From assembly GCA_018714565.1 (NCBI GenBank), contig DVNH01000016.1, forward strand, positions 1 through 59,398: 59,398 bases of DNA. The letters run 5' to 3'. Below, piece by piece: positions 44,991-53,403 of the stretch. This DNA is from Candidatus Merdicola faecigallinarum (lineage in GTDB: Bacteria; Bacillota; Clostridia; TANB77; CAG-508). The first letter of the stretch is position 1. Each line of letters begins with the position of its first letter. A program made the position numbers and the translations under genes. The notes under the pieces are model-generated. The model worked only from the letters and a program-made list of their open reading frames with translations, did not search any database and was not told the origin of the DNA.

Positions 44991-45041
44991 ACTTATTCCC
45001 TCCAGTTAAATAATACCATTATTTTACAATTTATGCAAGTT

Positions 45042-45368
45042 TTATTTAAATTTTCTTAATCTTGCTATTTGTTCTTCTGGAGATTGTATTTTTATTTTTG
45101 GTTCTTCTTTAAATAATTTAGAAAACATCTTCTTTAATGGAATTACCTTTGGTCTTTTACTCATACTATCTGCTTTTATTAATTTATCTGTTACTGCTTC
45201 TTGTAATAATATTTGTATTTTAAAATCATCTAATAGTCTGACCATATTAGTTTTTAAAAACGTGTTTATATATCTATACTCACAATTCCAAAATTCGTCA
45301 GGTTTCATATTAAAATAATATGAAAGTGGCTCTAGTGAAAATACTAATTCTTTTAATGTTTTGGTCAA
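45042..45368 (-). CDS. Tail assembly chaperone, GT-type extension frame
   Basis: 108 residues from TTG at 45368, which has no SD. The frame is open back through the stop of the preceding gene (RIQSIDDLIENIKLTKTLKE) and is in the -1 frame relative to it. That matches the G/GT tail-chaperone arrangement, in which a small share of ribosomes slip to make a fused product. I found no perfect slippery heptamer in the overlap; a GAAAAAG run at about 45441-45447 is a weak candidate. Confidence 0.7.
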   Translation of the reverse strand: MTKTLKELVFSLEPLSYYFNMKPDEFWNCEYRYINTFLKTNMVRLLDDFKIQILLQEAVTDKLIKADSMSKRPKVIPLKKMFSKLFKEEPKIKIQSPEEQIARLRKFK

Positions 45369-45391
45369 TTTGATATTTTCTATTAAATCAT

Positions 45392-45841
45392 CTATGCTCT
45401 GTATCCTTGAAACTCTTGCTCTGCTACTTTTGCTATTGCTTTTTCTGCTGAGTTCTTTATAACTTCGTTCATATTCATTGATGATAAAGGACTTGACATC
45501 TTGTCTTTTAGTTGTTCCTTTGTCATCTTGCTGTTGAAAAAACCTTCTTTATTTATATCTGTTGCAATTTCTTCAAATATATCCTTATATGTCTTTTTAT
45601 TTTCTTCCATATAATCATCTATAAAGTCATACACGTCTGTACTACTTTTAAATGAACTTGTTTTGTCTTCATTCTCTGCTAAAATATAAATTATTTTGCT
45701 TAAAGCTTCTAAATCAAATTCATTCATAGCTTTAAAATATACATCTTCAAAATTTTTTCCTTCTAATCTTTTAGCAATATCTGCTATCTTTCTTGTTCTT
45801 AGTACTAAATTTATTTCTTTATTTTTTGTTTTTAATAGCAT
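45392..45841 (-). CDS. Tail assembly chaperone (G-type)
   Basis: 149 residues; ATG at 45841 with AAGGAAG upstream, preferred over 45904. Begins MLLKTKNKEINLVLRTRKIAD, like siphophage tail chaperones that coat the tape measure during assembly. Lies between major tail protein and tape measure as expected. Confidence 0.85.
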   Translation of the reverse strand: MLLKTKNKEINLVLRTRKIADIAKRLEGKNFEDVYFKAMNEFDLEALSKIIYILAENEDKTSSFKSSTDVYDFIDDYMEENKKTYKDIFEEIATDINKEGFFNSKMTKEQLKDKMSSPLSSMNMNEVIKNSAEKAIAKVAEQEFQGYRA

Positions 45842-45871
45842 TATTATCTTCCTTTCTTTTCTCCTCTTTGC

Positions 45872-45902
45872 AAAAAGGAGAATGTCTTTTTCAGACATTC
45901 TC
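45872..45902 (-). terminator. Terminator after major tail protein
   Basis: GAGAATGTC-TGAAAAA-GACATTCTC then CTTTTT. Likely lowers expression of downstream chaperones relative to the major tail protein. Confidence 0.8.
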
Positions 45903-45925
45903 AAATATATTTATTTCTTCTTGTT

Positions 45926-46378
45926 TTAACCAGCTGATGTTGGTAATCCTTTTGTTTCAGAAACTTCTGTTGATTTGTATAATGTTATCGTTTCTTGTAA
46001 CATTTCATCAACAGCTAAGGCTGCCATTCCGAGTCTTACTTTAGCTTGGAAATTAAAGCATACTGGCTTTTGTGGTGTAGTTGCTGTTTCTTCTGGTAAT
46101 AGTATAAACCAGTAATAATCTTTTGTTTTGTCTAAAGCTTTTAATTTATCATGCTGTGCTTCTGTAAATAATATTGGTATTGCTATTGCATCAGCACTTC
46201 TTCTTCCTGGTACTTGTCCAGTATAATCTGTATCTAATGCACTAAATTCTATTCCTTCTGGTGCTGGATCAAATTCTGGTATCTCTTGTACCCAAGCTAC
46301 TTGTGTTTTTTCTCCTGTTAACTCCGTTGCATAATATAATTTACTTAACATTGTTGAATATGGTGTTCCATTTTCCAT
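45926..46378 (-). CDS. Major tail tube protein
   Basis: 150 residues. Starts MENGTPYSTMLSKLYYAT; beta-rich (VPGRRSADAIAIPILFTEAQHD, KPVCFNFQAKV). The size, and its place just before the chaperones with a strong terminator behind it, fit the major tail protein. It polymerises into the tail tube. Confidence 0.82.
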   Translation of the reverse strand: MENGTPYSTMLSKLYYATELTGEKTQVAWVQEIPEFDPAPEGIEFSALDTDYTGQVPGRRSADAIAIPILFTEAQHDKLKALDKTKDYYWFILLPEETATTPQKPVCFNFQAKVRLGMAALAVDEMLQETITLYKSTEVSETKGLPTSAG

Positions 46379-46389
46379 TTAATTTCCTC

Positions 46390-46797
46390 CTATCTTATAT
46401 AACAAAACGAGTTCGTTAATACATTGTAACGAACTTCATATGTAGTTATAAATTTATATTTTTTTGTTATTTGGTCAAAAACAATAGGACTAGAATTAGT
46501 CCTTATAAAATTTCTTTTTTGTAATTTTTTATCAGTATTATCTGCCATTTCCATGCATATTCTTTGCTTATTATCCCAATGTTCAATACTAACTTGAAAT
46601 GTTTTTCTTATAGGAATTGCATTGTCTGTATTATTCACACTTTCAAGTGGTGTATCTATAACCCTACATGGGAATATACTTTCTGTTGTAGGTGTAGTTA
46701 ATACCACTTCAGTATTTGTTCCTTCGTTGTCTTGTATTGTAGACAAGTCATCATGTAATAAATCTGACATATCTTTTGTACTAAACTCATAAATCAT
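46390..46797 (-). CDS. Putative tail terminator / minor head-tail protein
   Basis: 135 residues from ATG at 46797, which has AAAGGAG at 8 nt. Beta-rich with FQVSIEHWDNKQ in the middle, typical of tail-completion proteins. Assigned by position between the gp10-like connector and the tail tube. Confidence 0.65.
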   Translation of the reverse strand: MIYEFSTKDMSDLLHDDLSTIQDNEGTNTEVVLTTPTTESIFPCRVIDTPLESVNNTDNAIPIRKTFQVSIEHWDNKQRICMEMADNTDKKLQKRNFIRTNSSPIVFDQITKKYKFITTYEVRYNVLTNSFCYIR

Positions 46798-47337
46798 TTG
46801 CAAACTCCTTTCAACATTTCATATATTTGCTTTTCTACTGTTTCTATATTATTGTCTCTTGTCTTAAACTCTGCATCACTTAAGAAGTGATTTGGAGCTT
46901 GTCCATGAGCTATATAAAACTGCATTCCTTGTATTTCTACTTTAGGAAATCCTAAAGGCTTTTCTACTTTATTTACTGGAATAAACCATTCTGTATATCC
47001 ACTTTCTATAAAGTGCTTAGTAGTTCCAACATGTTCTTGCTCTGCATACTTGCCGAGTTCCAAAATATTCAAACCATAAATAAGACTGACCACTACTCAT
47101 AAATTTAGTAGGATCAGCATATACTCTTCCTTTTATTTGTCCTGTAGATAAATCTACTCTGTCTACTATAATACCTTCTTTATTATGTCCTTTTTCTAAC
47201 CTTATAGCTTCTGTTTGCAGATTTTCTAATACTTCTTCTATTCCACTTTTTATTGCCTGTGGAAGTTTCTTTTCTATTTGTTCAAATCTTTTAAAGTTAT
47301 GTTTTGCTTTTATTTTACAAGTTATCTTAATCGCCAT
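46794..47337 (-). pseudogene. HK97 gp10-like head-tail connector, frameshifted
   Basis: The first part (MAIKITCKIKAKHNFKRFEQ ... SSGQSYLWFEYFGT) is normal for the gp10 family. At about 47055 one extra base turns GTGKYAEQEH into GTRQVCRARTCW and a stop. The remainder (KYAEQEHVGTTKHFIESG ... YEMLKG) continues in another frame to 46794. Deleting the extra base restores one ~180-residue protein. Either the prophage is defective or this is a sequence error. Confidence 0.85.
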
Positions 47338-47659
47338 TGTATTTCTCCAATTTATATAAAGTAGTGTTGCCTATTTTAGGACAATCAGTAACGGTATAAT
47401 CTGGTATAAAACTGTCAAGCTTCGATATGTCTTTTAATGATATTCCATTTCCTTTTTGAATATCATATTCCATATCAGTTCTTGCATTTTCTATACCATA
47501 ATCTACTTCTCCTGCACTATTTCGATCTAGTTCATTCAAATCTTGTTGTAAATTAAGATATGCCATATCTTTATATTTCCATATTTTTTTTATTTCACCA
47601 TGATCACTTACTTTTTCATATTTAGATATCCATACTTCTGTTAGATCTTTAAGTAACAT
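47327..47659 (-). CDS. Head closure / head-tail joining protein
   Basis: 110 residues. Begins MLLKDLTEVWISKYEKVS, with beta-rich middle and IPDYTVTDCPKIGNTTLYKLEKYNGD at its end (split here for reading). SD GGAGG. Position between the gp6-like connector and gp10-like gene fits a stopper protein. Confidence 0.65.
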   Translation of the reverse strand: MLLKDLTEVWISKYEKVSDHGEIKKIWKYKDMAYLNLQQDLNELDRNSAGEVDYGIENARTDMEYDIQKGNGISLKDISKLDSFIPDYTVTDCPKIGNTTLYKLEKYNGD

Positions 47660-47967
47660 TATTTAATCCTCCTTAGACCAGATTTAATGATGTTATTTCT
47701 TAACTTATCTATGATATCTTCAAACGAACTAGACATACTTCCTTCATTTCTACTTGTTAACCCCTCTGTACCTCTTGCGAGATATTCAGCTTTTACTGCT
47801 TTCTTTATGTATGGGAATAATTTTTCATCATCTTTTGGTCTATTAGAAATATCTGAGGCAATAGAACTAACTTCCTCTAATATTTCATTTAAGACTTCTT
47901 TATCTTTACTTCTATAATTTGAACCTAAATCTGATATTATCTTGCTAATATTATTGTTATCTGTCAT
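47659..47967 (-). CDS. Head-tail connector (gp6/adaptor-like)
   Basis: 102 residues from ATG at 47967, with GAAAGGAAGG upstream; the longer frame to 48000 lacks an RBS. All-helical (ISKIISDLGSNYRSKDKEVL, YIKKAVKAEYLARGTEGL), typical of phage adaptor proteins that sit on the portal. Confidence 0.75.
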   Translation of the reverse strand: MTDNNNISKIISDLGSNYRSKDKEVLNEILEEVSSIASDISNRPKDDEKLFPYIKKAVKAEYLARGTEGLTSRNEGSMSSSFEDIIDKLRNNIIKSGLRRIK

Positions 47968-47983
47968 TCTATTGCCTTCCTTT

Positions 47984-48337
47984 CTATTCAAATATAGCAT
48001 TATTAAATGTTAATGTAACTACATTTTCATCATCTACTAAAACTTCAAATTTAGCTGTCTTAGTAACTCTAAATACATTATCTTTTTCAAATGGTATATT
48101 TTCTTTTGTTGCTGTACCATTTTTCTTAAATGTCATAGTAGTGCCTGTTTTTTCTAAACTAAATGGGAAGAAGTACCCAGATTGCTCAGTAACATTAGAC
48201 GAATTAAATCCTGTATATCCAGTTACTTTGTGAAAAGTACCTGTTACATTACCATTTTCATCTACTTTTACGTCTGTACCTATCATATCTAATACTTTCT
48301 TTCCATATAGCTCTGTATCTTGACTTGGTATTGTCAC
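47984..48337 (-). CDS. Capsid C-terminal extension domain, probably made by -1 frameshift
   Basis: Beta-rich 117-residue frame (GNVTGTFHKVTGYTGFN, TAKFEVLVDDENVVTLTF). Its only start, GTG at 48337, lacks an SD. The frame is open upstream to exactly the A9G run at 48370-48361 in the capsid gene, and is the -1 frame of that gene. It is best read as a decoration domain appended to some capsid subunits, not a free gene. Confidence 0.75.
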   Translation of the reverse strand: MTIPSQDTELYGKKVLDMIGTDVKVDENGNVTGTFHKVTGYTGFNSSNVTEQSGYFFPFSLEKTGTTMTFKKNGTATKENIPFEKDNVFRVTKTAKFEVLVDDENVVTLTFNNAIFE

Positions 48338-48351
48338 ATTTTCATTAGTTA

Positions 48352-49200
48352 CTAGACTGACTTTTTTTTTACATAAAAAATAGTATCTTCCATTAAAGCT
48401 TTTGTTCCTTTATATAAGTAATCTTCTAAAGCAACCGCATCATCAAAAGGTACTTTTTCAGCTGAATACTCAGATACATAATAAGGTTGAGCAATCGCTC
48501 CATCCATCATTACAACAGCTTCAACATCTGTTGGTAATCTGTTTGACTCATAAACTCTGACTGAGTCATACATACCAATAGCTTGTTCTTTAGGATCTGT
48601 ACCATTTGGTAATTCATCTAATATTTTTTTCATAGCTTTTCTGTATGTGCTATTTACTACGATTACTAGTAAGTCTGACTCAATTCCATCAATAAAGTCA
48701 TTTTTTAAAGTTCTAGCTCTTCCTAGTAAATCATCAATTGTATCTTGTACATTATCCTTAGGTGTTACTTCTGTTCCTTCTGTTACTTTAGCAAAGAACT
48801 CTCTGTCTAAATATCTTATAATAGCTGATTGATGATTTACTTTTCTTCTTTCTGCCATTCCATCAATACCATATAATTTAACATCTTTTCCTTGTAATTC
48901 TTCTACAATTTCTTTATCAGTATCAATAACTACTTTTACTGGTTTGCCTTTTACTGCATCACCTTTTCCAGCTTTTCTTGCTGTTCCTTTGTCTTTTAAT
49001 TCAGCATTTACAAATCTTTTATATTCAATTACTCCACCTTCTGGAGTTCCTGAACCATTTTTAGCTTTTATTTGCTCAGATACTGCTTTTGCTGATACAT
49101 TTTCTAATACTCCACTTAATACTTGTTTTAAATTATCTTTTGTTGTGCCATCTTGTAGCATTATATTTAATGCTTCTTGTGTAATTTGTTCACTTGCCAT
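48352..49200 (-). CDS. Major capsid protein
   Basis: 282 residues from ATG at 49200 (GGAGG 8 nt upstream). HK97-type pattern: an N-arm, VEYKRFVNAELKDKGTARKAGKG-like region, long helix LLGRARTLKNDFIDGIE, and the C-terminal MYDSVRVYESNRLPTDVEAVVMM. It lies directly after the scaffold gene. The end codes KKKSV-stop within the slippery sequence A-AAA-AAG. Confidence 0.85.
   Translation of the reverse strand: MASEQITQEALNIMLQDGTTKDNLKQVLSGVLENVSAKAVSEQIKAKNGSGTPEGGVIEYKRFVNAELKDKGTARKAGKGDAVKGKPVKVVIDTDKEIVEELQGKDVKLYGIDGMAERRKVNHQSAIIRYLDREFFAKVTEGTEVTPKDNVQDTIDDLLGRARTLKNDFIDGIESDLLVIVVNSTYRKAMKKILDELPNGTDPKEQAIGMYDSVRVYESNRLPTDVEAVVMMDGAIAQPYYVSEYSAEKVPFDDAVALEDYLYKGTKALMEDTIFYVKKKSV
48361..48370 (-). 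other. A9G slippery sequence for -1 frameshifting
   Basis: Codons GTA AAA AAA AAG, containing the heptamer A_AAA_AAG in the capsid frame, 6 nt before the capsid stop. A -1 slip gives GTC AGT CTA GTA and reads 125 more residues to 47984, a 405-residue fusion. Transcript slippage on A9 could do the same. Confidence 0.75.
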
Positions 49201-49223
49201 TTTAAATTCCTCCAATCTATTTT

Positions 49224-49811
49224 TTAATAACTTGCTCTAGGTATTTCTTTCATATTTGATTTTTCAATACCTGTCTTTGATATAGGTGTATCTTCTTTTA
49301 ACCTTTCATTTACGGCTTTTTCAACTGCTTTATTAAACGCAATAGATATTTCATCTATTTTTGTATTTATTTCGTCAGCTTTTGCTGTACTAAAATTAAA
49401 GAAATTTAATAAAGATACATCTAATCCTTTTTCACTTGCTATTTTTAATGCTTGTTCTTTTAACTTATAAGCATTTAATTCAGCAAGTGCGTCTGTTTTT
49501 TCTCTTTCAGCTTTTTGTGCTTGATATTCAAGCTTTTGTTCTTTGTTCATTTTTGCAAGTTTTTCAGCTTCTGTCTTTTCATTATCCATAATTTCTTGCC
49601 AGTTTGTTTTAGCTGTTTCAATTGCTTTTTGAACTCTTCTATCAAACTCAGCTTGATTTTTACTATCTTTTAAAAACTCATCAAAATTACTTAAGTTTTT
49701 TGCTCCTTTATCATCATTTTGATTTACGTTTTGGTTTTGTTGTGTATTTGTTCCCGCTGGTTCATTGTTTGCCCCAGTATTAACATTTACATTTTGGTTT
49801 TCTCCTTCCAT
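49224..49811 (-). CDS. Capsid scaffold protein (DUF4355-type)
   Basis: 195 residues from ATG at 49811 with AAGGAG upstream. Asn/Gln-rich N-terminus, then coiled coil (ERRVQK-type, KAERExTDALAELNAYKLKEQAL). Helps procapsid assembly and is removed later. Directly upstream of the capsid gene. Confidence 0.85.
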   Translation of the reverse strand: MEGENQNVNVNTGANNEPAGTNTQQNQNVNQNDDKGAKNLSNFDEFLKDSKNQAEFDRRVQKAIETAKTNWQEIMDNEKTEAEKLAKMNKEQKLEYQAQKAEREKTDALAELNAYKLKEQALKIASEKGLDVSLLNFFNFSTAKADEINTKIDEISIAFNKAVEKAVNERLKEDTPISKTGIEKSNMKEIPRASY

Positions 49812-49910
49812 TTCTTGCTCCTTCTGCCCCAGCCATTGTATTTCTACCCCAGCCATTGCTTTTTAAATTTCGTTTATTTTATAAAGCCTAACTACGATAA
49901 AACGGCAACA

Positions 49911-49936
49911 AAAAAAGACGCACGTCTGCGTCTTGA
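49911..49936 (-). terminator. Terminator before scaffold gene
   Basis: AGACGC-AGACGT-GCGTCT followed by T7 on the minus strand, between the 53-aa ORF and the scaffold gene. Confidence 0.75.
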
Positions 49937-49974
49937 TTTACAATTATTAAATTTTAATGTCTAATAGATGAATT

Positions 49975-50136
49975 TCATTCCTCTAGAATTTTCTTATATT
50001 TATTCTTGTTTTTCTTGTATTCCTCATATTGCTTTTTTATTCTTTCTGGTGCATTTTCTTTTAATCTAGCATATCCATCAATATCTCTTTCATAGGATAT
50101 CCATTCTATCCATTCATTATTTATCAAAGGTTTAAT
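49975..50136 (-). CDS. Small phage ORF, up to 53 aa, start uncertain
   Basis: Frame coding IKPLINNEWIEWISYERD ... KYKKILEE: an aromatic helix and a Lys-rich helix, clearly protein-like. AAGGAG lies 10 nt before an ATT codon at 50136; the nearest normal start is TTG at 50127, 19 nt from the SD. It immediately follows the MuF gene. Unknown function. Confidence 0.5.
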   Translation of the reverse strand: MKPLINNEWIEWISYERDIDGYARLKENAPERIKKQYEEYKKNKNKYKKILEE

Positions 50137-50137
50137 T

Positions 50138-51763
50138 TCAAATCATCTCCTTCATAATCTTTACTATTTCTTTACTTAAAGTATTAGATTTCTTCTTGTT
50201 ACAATAATAATCTGCAAATGCTTCTGCTATCATTTCTGAGCTATCTGTTAAAGCATAATTTGAAATACTATTTATCATTTTCTCCTTTTGCATCATATCA
50301 CGTATTTTTAAATTATTGAAGGCTTTTTCTACTATTTTATCTGTTGTTATGTTATTATTATAATCAAATACCATTGCTTTCAGATTATTTTTATTCAACT
50401 TCTTTATAATTTCGAAACTAACCATATGTCCAGTTTCATGTACTCCTATATCTTTATAAGAAGTTCCTTTCGGATTGTCGTGCTTCTTTGTTCCCAAGTC
50501 ATAAGTATCTTTTATTTTGTTGTTGAAAATATTTTCGTTTATTTCTAATATATATTCTTTTCTGTTTGTAGGCCTTATTGACATTGCTGAATTATCATTT
50601 TCTTTTGTTACTTTATATTTTATGTTTCTACTTTTAAGAATAGGAAAATCCTTAAATACCTTTTCCATTTTTTTAAGGTTGCTTAACAATGCTGTTTTAT
50701 TAATTTTACTTAAAGCTTTATTTGTTAAAATTTTAGCTCCTTCAATAATCAGGTTGCCTCTACTGTCAAAAGTAATATTTTCTTCTTTAACTGAAGATGA
50801 AACATATTGTATCATGCTTCTACACCAATGAAAGTGATGTGAAATAGGTGGTAAGTTTAATCCTGTTACAAGTCCAAAGCATTTTATTTTTTCTATTCTT
50901 AAGTCTTTCTGTGTTTCTCCATAGTATCTGTTAAACTCATTCTCCTTATTTATATAGAATAGTTGACCATCTAAGCTATGGCACATATCTGTTTCCTTAC
51001 CGTCGATTACTGCAATAAACCTTACTTGAGCATCATTATCTATTTCTTTTATCCCTTCCACTTTAGCAAGGTTATTTACTCCAATTAATTGTGCATCTAT
51101 ATCTCCTGATATTTTATCTCCTTTTATATTAAGCTTAGAATTGTTTTGTCTCTTAATTACATTTTGATATATATCATTTGTTATATCTGGTTGTTTTTGT
51201 TGCTGTAAATCGATTGTCATTTGTCTATATATTTGTTGTGCGTTAAATTGTATCGTTGCTTGTATATATTGTTCAAATACATAACCTTTTACATTTGGTT
51301 GGTCTAATAAAGCTAAAAATAAAGCCAATTTTAAAACATTTAATGACTTTCTTTCTTTTTTCGATAATGTATTATTTACTTCTTGTTGCCCTTCTTGATA
51401 GTAATAATTTGCGTCATCATACATTATATCTAATTCTCGCTCTTGTATTTTGTTTTGCTCTTCTATATAAGCCCCATATACAAGTAATTCTAGTATTTCA
51501 CTATTCTTTACTCTTGTTCTACTGTAAATATTCTTTGCTAACATTCCAAAATATCCTGTTAACAGTCCTTTATCTTTCCATTCAGTTATATATGTATTAA
51601 CTCTATCTTTTGTTTTTTTATCTGCTATTTTGTATAAAGTATCAAAATCAAACTTAAAAGTGTCTATTATTTCTTGTAGTCTGTTTTGTGTTTGCTTACT
51701 TGTTTTTAAGTATAATTGTTTTAACTCTTTCATCTTTTGGTCGTGGTACTTCCAATTATCCAT
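50138..51763 (-). CDS. MuF/SPP1 gp7-type head protein fused to HExxH metallopeptidase-like domain
   Basis: 541 residues. The head domain ends with the MuF motif (DMCHSLDGQLFYIN ... LPPISHHFHWCRSMI, about 260-325). A C-terminal extension (about 340-541) carries VHETGHMVSFE, an HExxH zinc motif, and about 70 residues later EMIAEAFADYY, a likely third ligand as in gluzincin/LF-like peptidases. MuF proteins often carry C-terminal toxin domains packed in the capsid, and this would be a protease version. Next to the portal, as usual. Confidence 0.85.
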   Translation of the reverse strand: MDNWKYHDQKMKELKQLYLKTSKQTQNRLQEIIDTFKFDFDTLYKIADKKTKDRVNTYITEWKDKGLLTGYFGMLAKNIYSRTRVKNSEILELLVYGAYIEEQNKIQERELDIMYDDANYYYQEGQQEVNNTLSKKERKSLNVLKLALFLALLDQPNVKGYVFEQYIQATIQFNAQQIYRQMTIDLQQQKQPDITNDIYQNVIKRQNNSKLNIKGDKISGDIDAQLIGVNNLAKVEGIKEIDNDAQVRFIAVIDGKETDMCHSLDGQLFYINKENEFNRYYGETQKDLRIEKIKCFGLVTGLNLPPISHHFHWCRSMIQYVSSSVKEENITFDSRGNLIIEGAKILTNKALSKINKTALLSNLKKMEKVFKDFPILKSRNIKYKVTKENDNSAMSIRPTNRKEYILEINENIFNNKIKDTYDLGTKKHDNPKGTSYKDIGVHETGHMVSFEIIKKLNKNNLKAMVFDYNNNITTDKIVEKAFNNLKIRDMMQKEKMINSISNYALTDSSEMIAEAFADYYCNKKKSNTLSKEIVKIMKEMI

Positions 51764-51773
51764 TTACAACACC

Positions 51774-53393
51774 TCACTTTGTTACGGTGTCTGACTGCTT
51801 AATATTATTTTGTTTTACTTCTTGATTTTCTTTCATTTTTTTATTGTCTTGACTTTGTGTTTGTTGGTTTTGTTGTTCTGTATTTAATTGTGCATTACTT
51901 GTATCTTGTCCCATCTTTTGCATATTTTCTAAATTTTTTTCTATATTGGCTTCATTCTGCATATCCATTTCTGCTAGTTCTGCTTCGCTATCTAGATCAT
52001 AAGGTAGGTGCTCTATTACTGTTTTGTCTGATAATAATCCTCTTAATTTTAGCCAAGCATTTACGACACTTTCTGTATCTGTTGGTAAATTCCTTGTAAG
52101 AATTATTTCTATATCTCTAAAATCATATTGTTTATTTTTCTTTAAATTTATTCTTTCTGTAATCATTCTCCACATTCTTAATAATTCTGCTTTAAACAAG
52201 TGATCTGCTTGTTGTAATACTTGTTCAAGTGGAAAAAATTTCTTTTCTAACGCACTAGCATTGTCTGCATTTGTAAAACCTTGATCCGTTACATTTGGCA
52301 CACCAGATATCATTAATGCCATATCTAAACAAGTCTTCTTATGATTTTCAGAAGCTGTATCATTTATATCTTTTGTTACCCAATCTATATCTCCACTTTG
52401 GTCTGGTGTATAAAATACTTTTGCATTTAATATTGCTTCATCTTCTTTTTTTCTTGCTGGATTATTTATCATTATAGGTTGTCCATTGCTATCTACTTGT
52501 GGTTGTCCGTCTTTGTCCGTAGCTTGTATTATTGCTTCATTATCTGGAGTAAAACCTGTTATTTTTAATTTAGCATTATCGTTATATTCAAATGTATTGG
52601 CATTGTTTCTTATTACTTGCTCGTGTTTCTTTATTAAAGTTATTACATTTTCAAAGAAGCCTAAACAATCTGGATTTTCTACTGCAAAACAAGGAACATC
52701 ATTCCACAACACTTCTTTTTTGCTATCTTTGACTTCTGTAAATTCGTATTTAACATTTTGATTTATATCTTTCTTTTCTATTCCATCTACATATTGCTTT
52801 TTATAGTCTTTTGTTATTATTTCTAAATGCGTTTCTATGCCTCCAGAAGCAGTATTTTCGAACCAAGCTCTTAATAGTCCTATCTTTTTCTGTGGTGTTT
52901 CATAATTCCATATTGCTACTGTATTTAAACTAGATGTATGTGCATAAACTTCTTCATTTTCGTTATTCTCAAATACTAAACCATAACAAGCGCCTGTTGT
53001 TATATAATCTTTTACACAGTCATAGAAAAAGCTACCATTGTCATTATATTTTGTAATATAATCAATGATAGCTTGAAATTCATCTGGATCATTTTTATCT
53101 CCAAAAATCTTATCAAATATTTTCTTTAATATATTTTTTTGTGTGTCATTTATTTTTCTTACTTTATACTGTGGCTCTTTACCTCCAAAATAGCCACTTG
53201 CTATAATAGTTATGTAATATTCTAATGCTACTACTACATCGCTTTTATCATATTTCCTTGTAAATCTGTCATATAAATACTTTCTATGCATTAGGATTGG
53301 TAATGCTTTTCCCCACAATATATTTATGTTATTATTTATATTTTTTCCACTTAGGAAGTTATTTTGATATTGTATTCTTTCTATTACATCCAT
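51774..53393 (-). CDS. Portal protein (SPP1 gp6-like)
   Basis: 539 residues from ATG at 53393 (AAGGAG upstream; 53426 has none). Contains the portal core patterns YITIIASGYFGGKEPQY, ISGVPNVTDQGFTNADNASALE and a helical C-terminus with LIKKHEQVIRN. Forms the dodecameric ring for DNA entry. The Gln/Asn-rich tail is disordered. Confidence 0.92.
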   Translation of the reverse strand: MDVIERIQYQNNFLSGKNINNNINILWGKALPILMHRKYLYDRFTRKYDKSDVVVALEYYITIIASGYFGGKEPQYKVRKINDTQKNILKKIFDKIFGDKNDPDEFQAIIDYITKYNDNGSFFYDCVKDYITTGACYGLVFENNENEEVYAHTSSLNTVAIWNYETPQKKIGLLRAWFENTASGGIETHLEIITKDYKKQYVDGIEKKDINQNVKYEFTEVKDSKKEVLWNDVPCFAVENPDCLGFFENVITLIKKHEQVIRNNANTFEYNDNAKLKITGFTPDNEAIIQATDKDGQPQVDSNGQPIMINNPARKKEDEAILNAKVFYTPDQSGDIDWVTKDINDTASENHKKTCLDMALMISGVPNVTDQGFTNADNASALEKKFFPLEQVLQQADHLFKAELLRMWRMITERINLKKNKQYDFRDIEIILTRNLPTDTESVVNAWLKLRGLLSDKTVIEHLPYDLDSEAELAEMDMQNEANIEKNLENMQKMGQDTSNAQLNTEQQNQQTQSQDNKKMKENQEVKQNNIKQSDTVTK

Positions 53394-53403
53394 ATTCTTC
53401 TCC

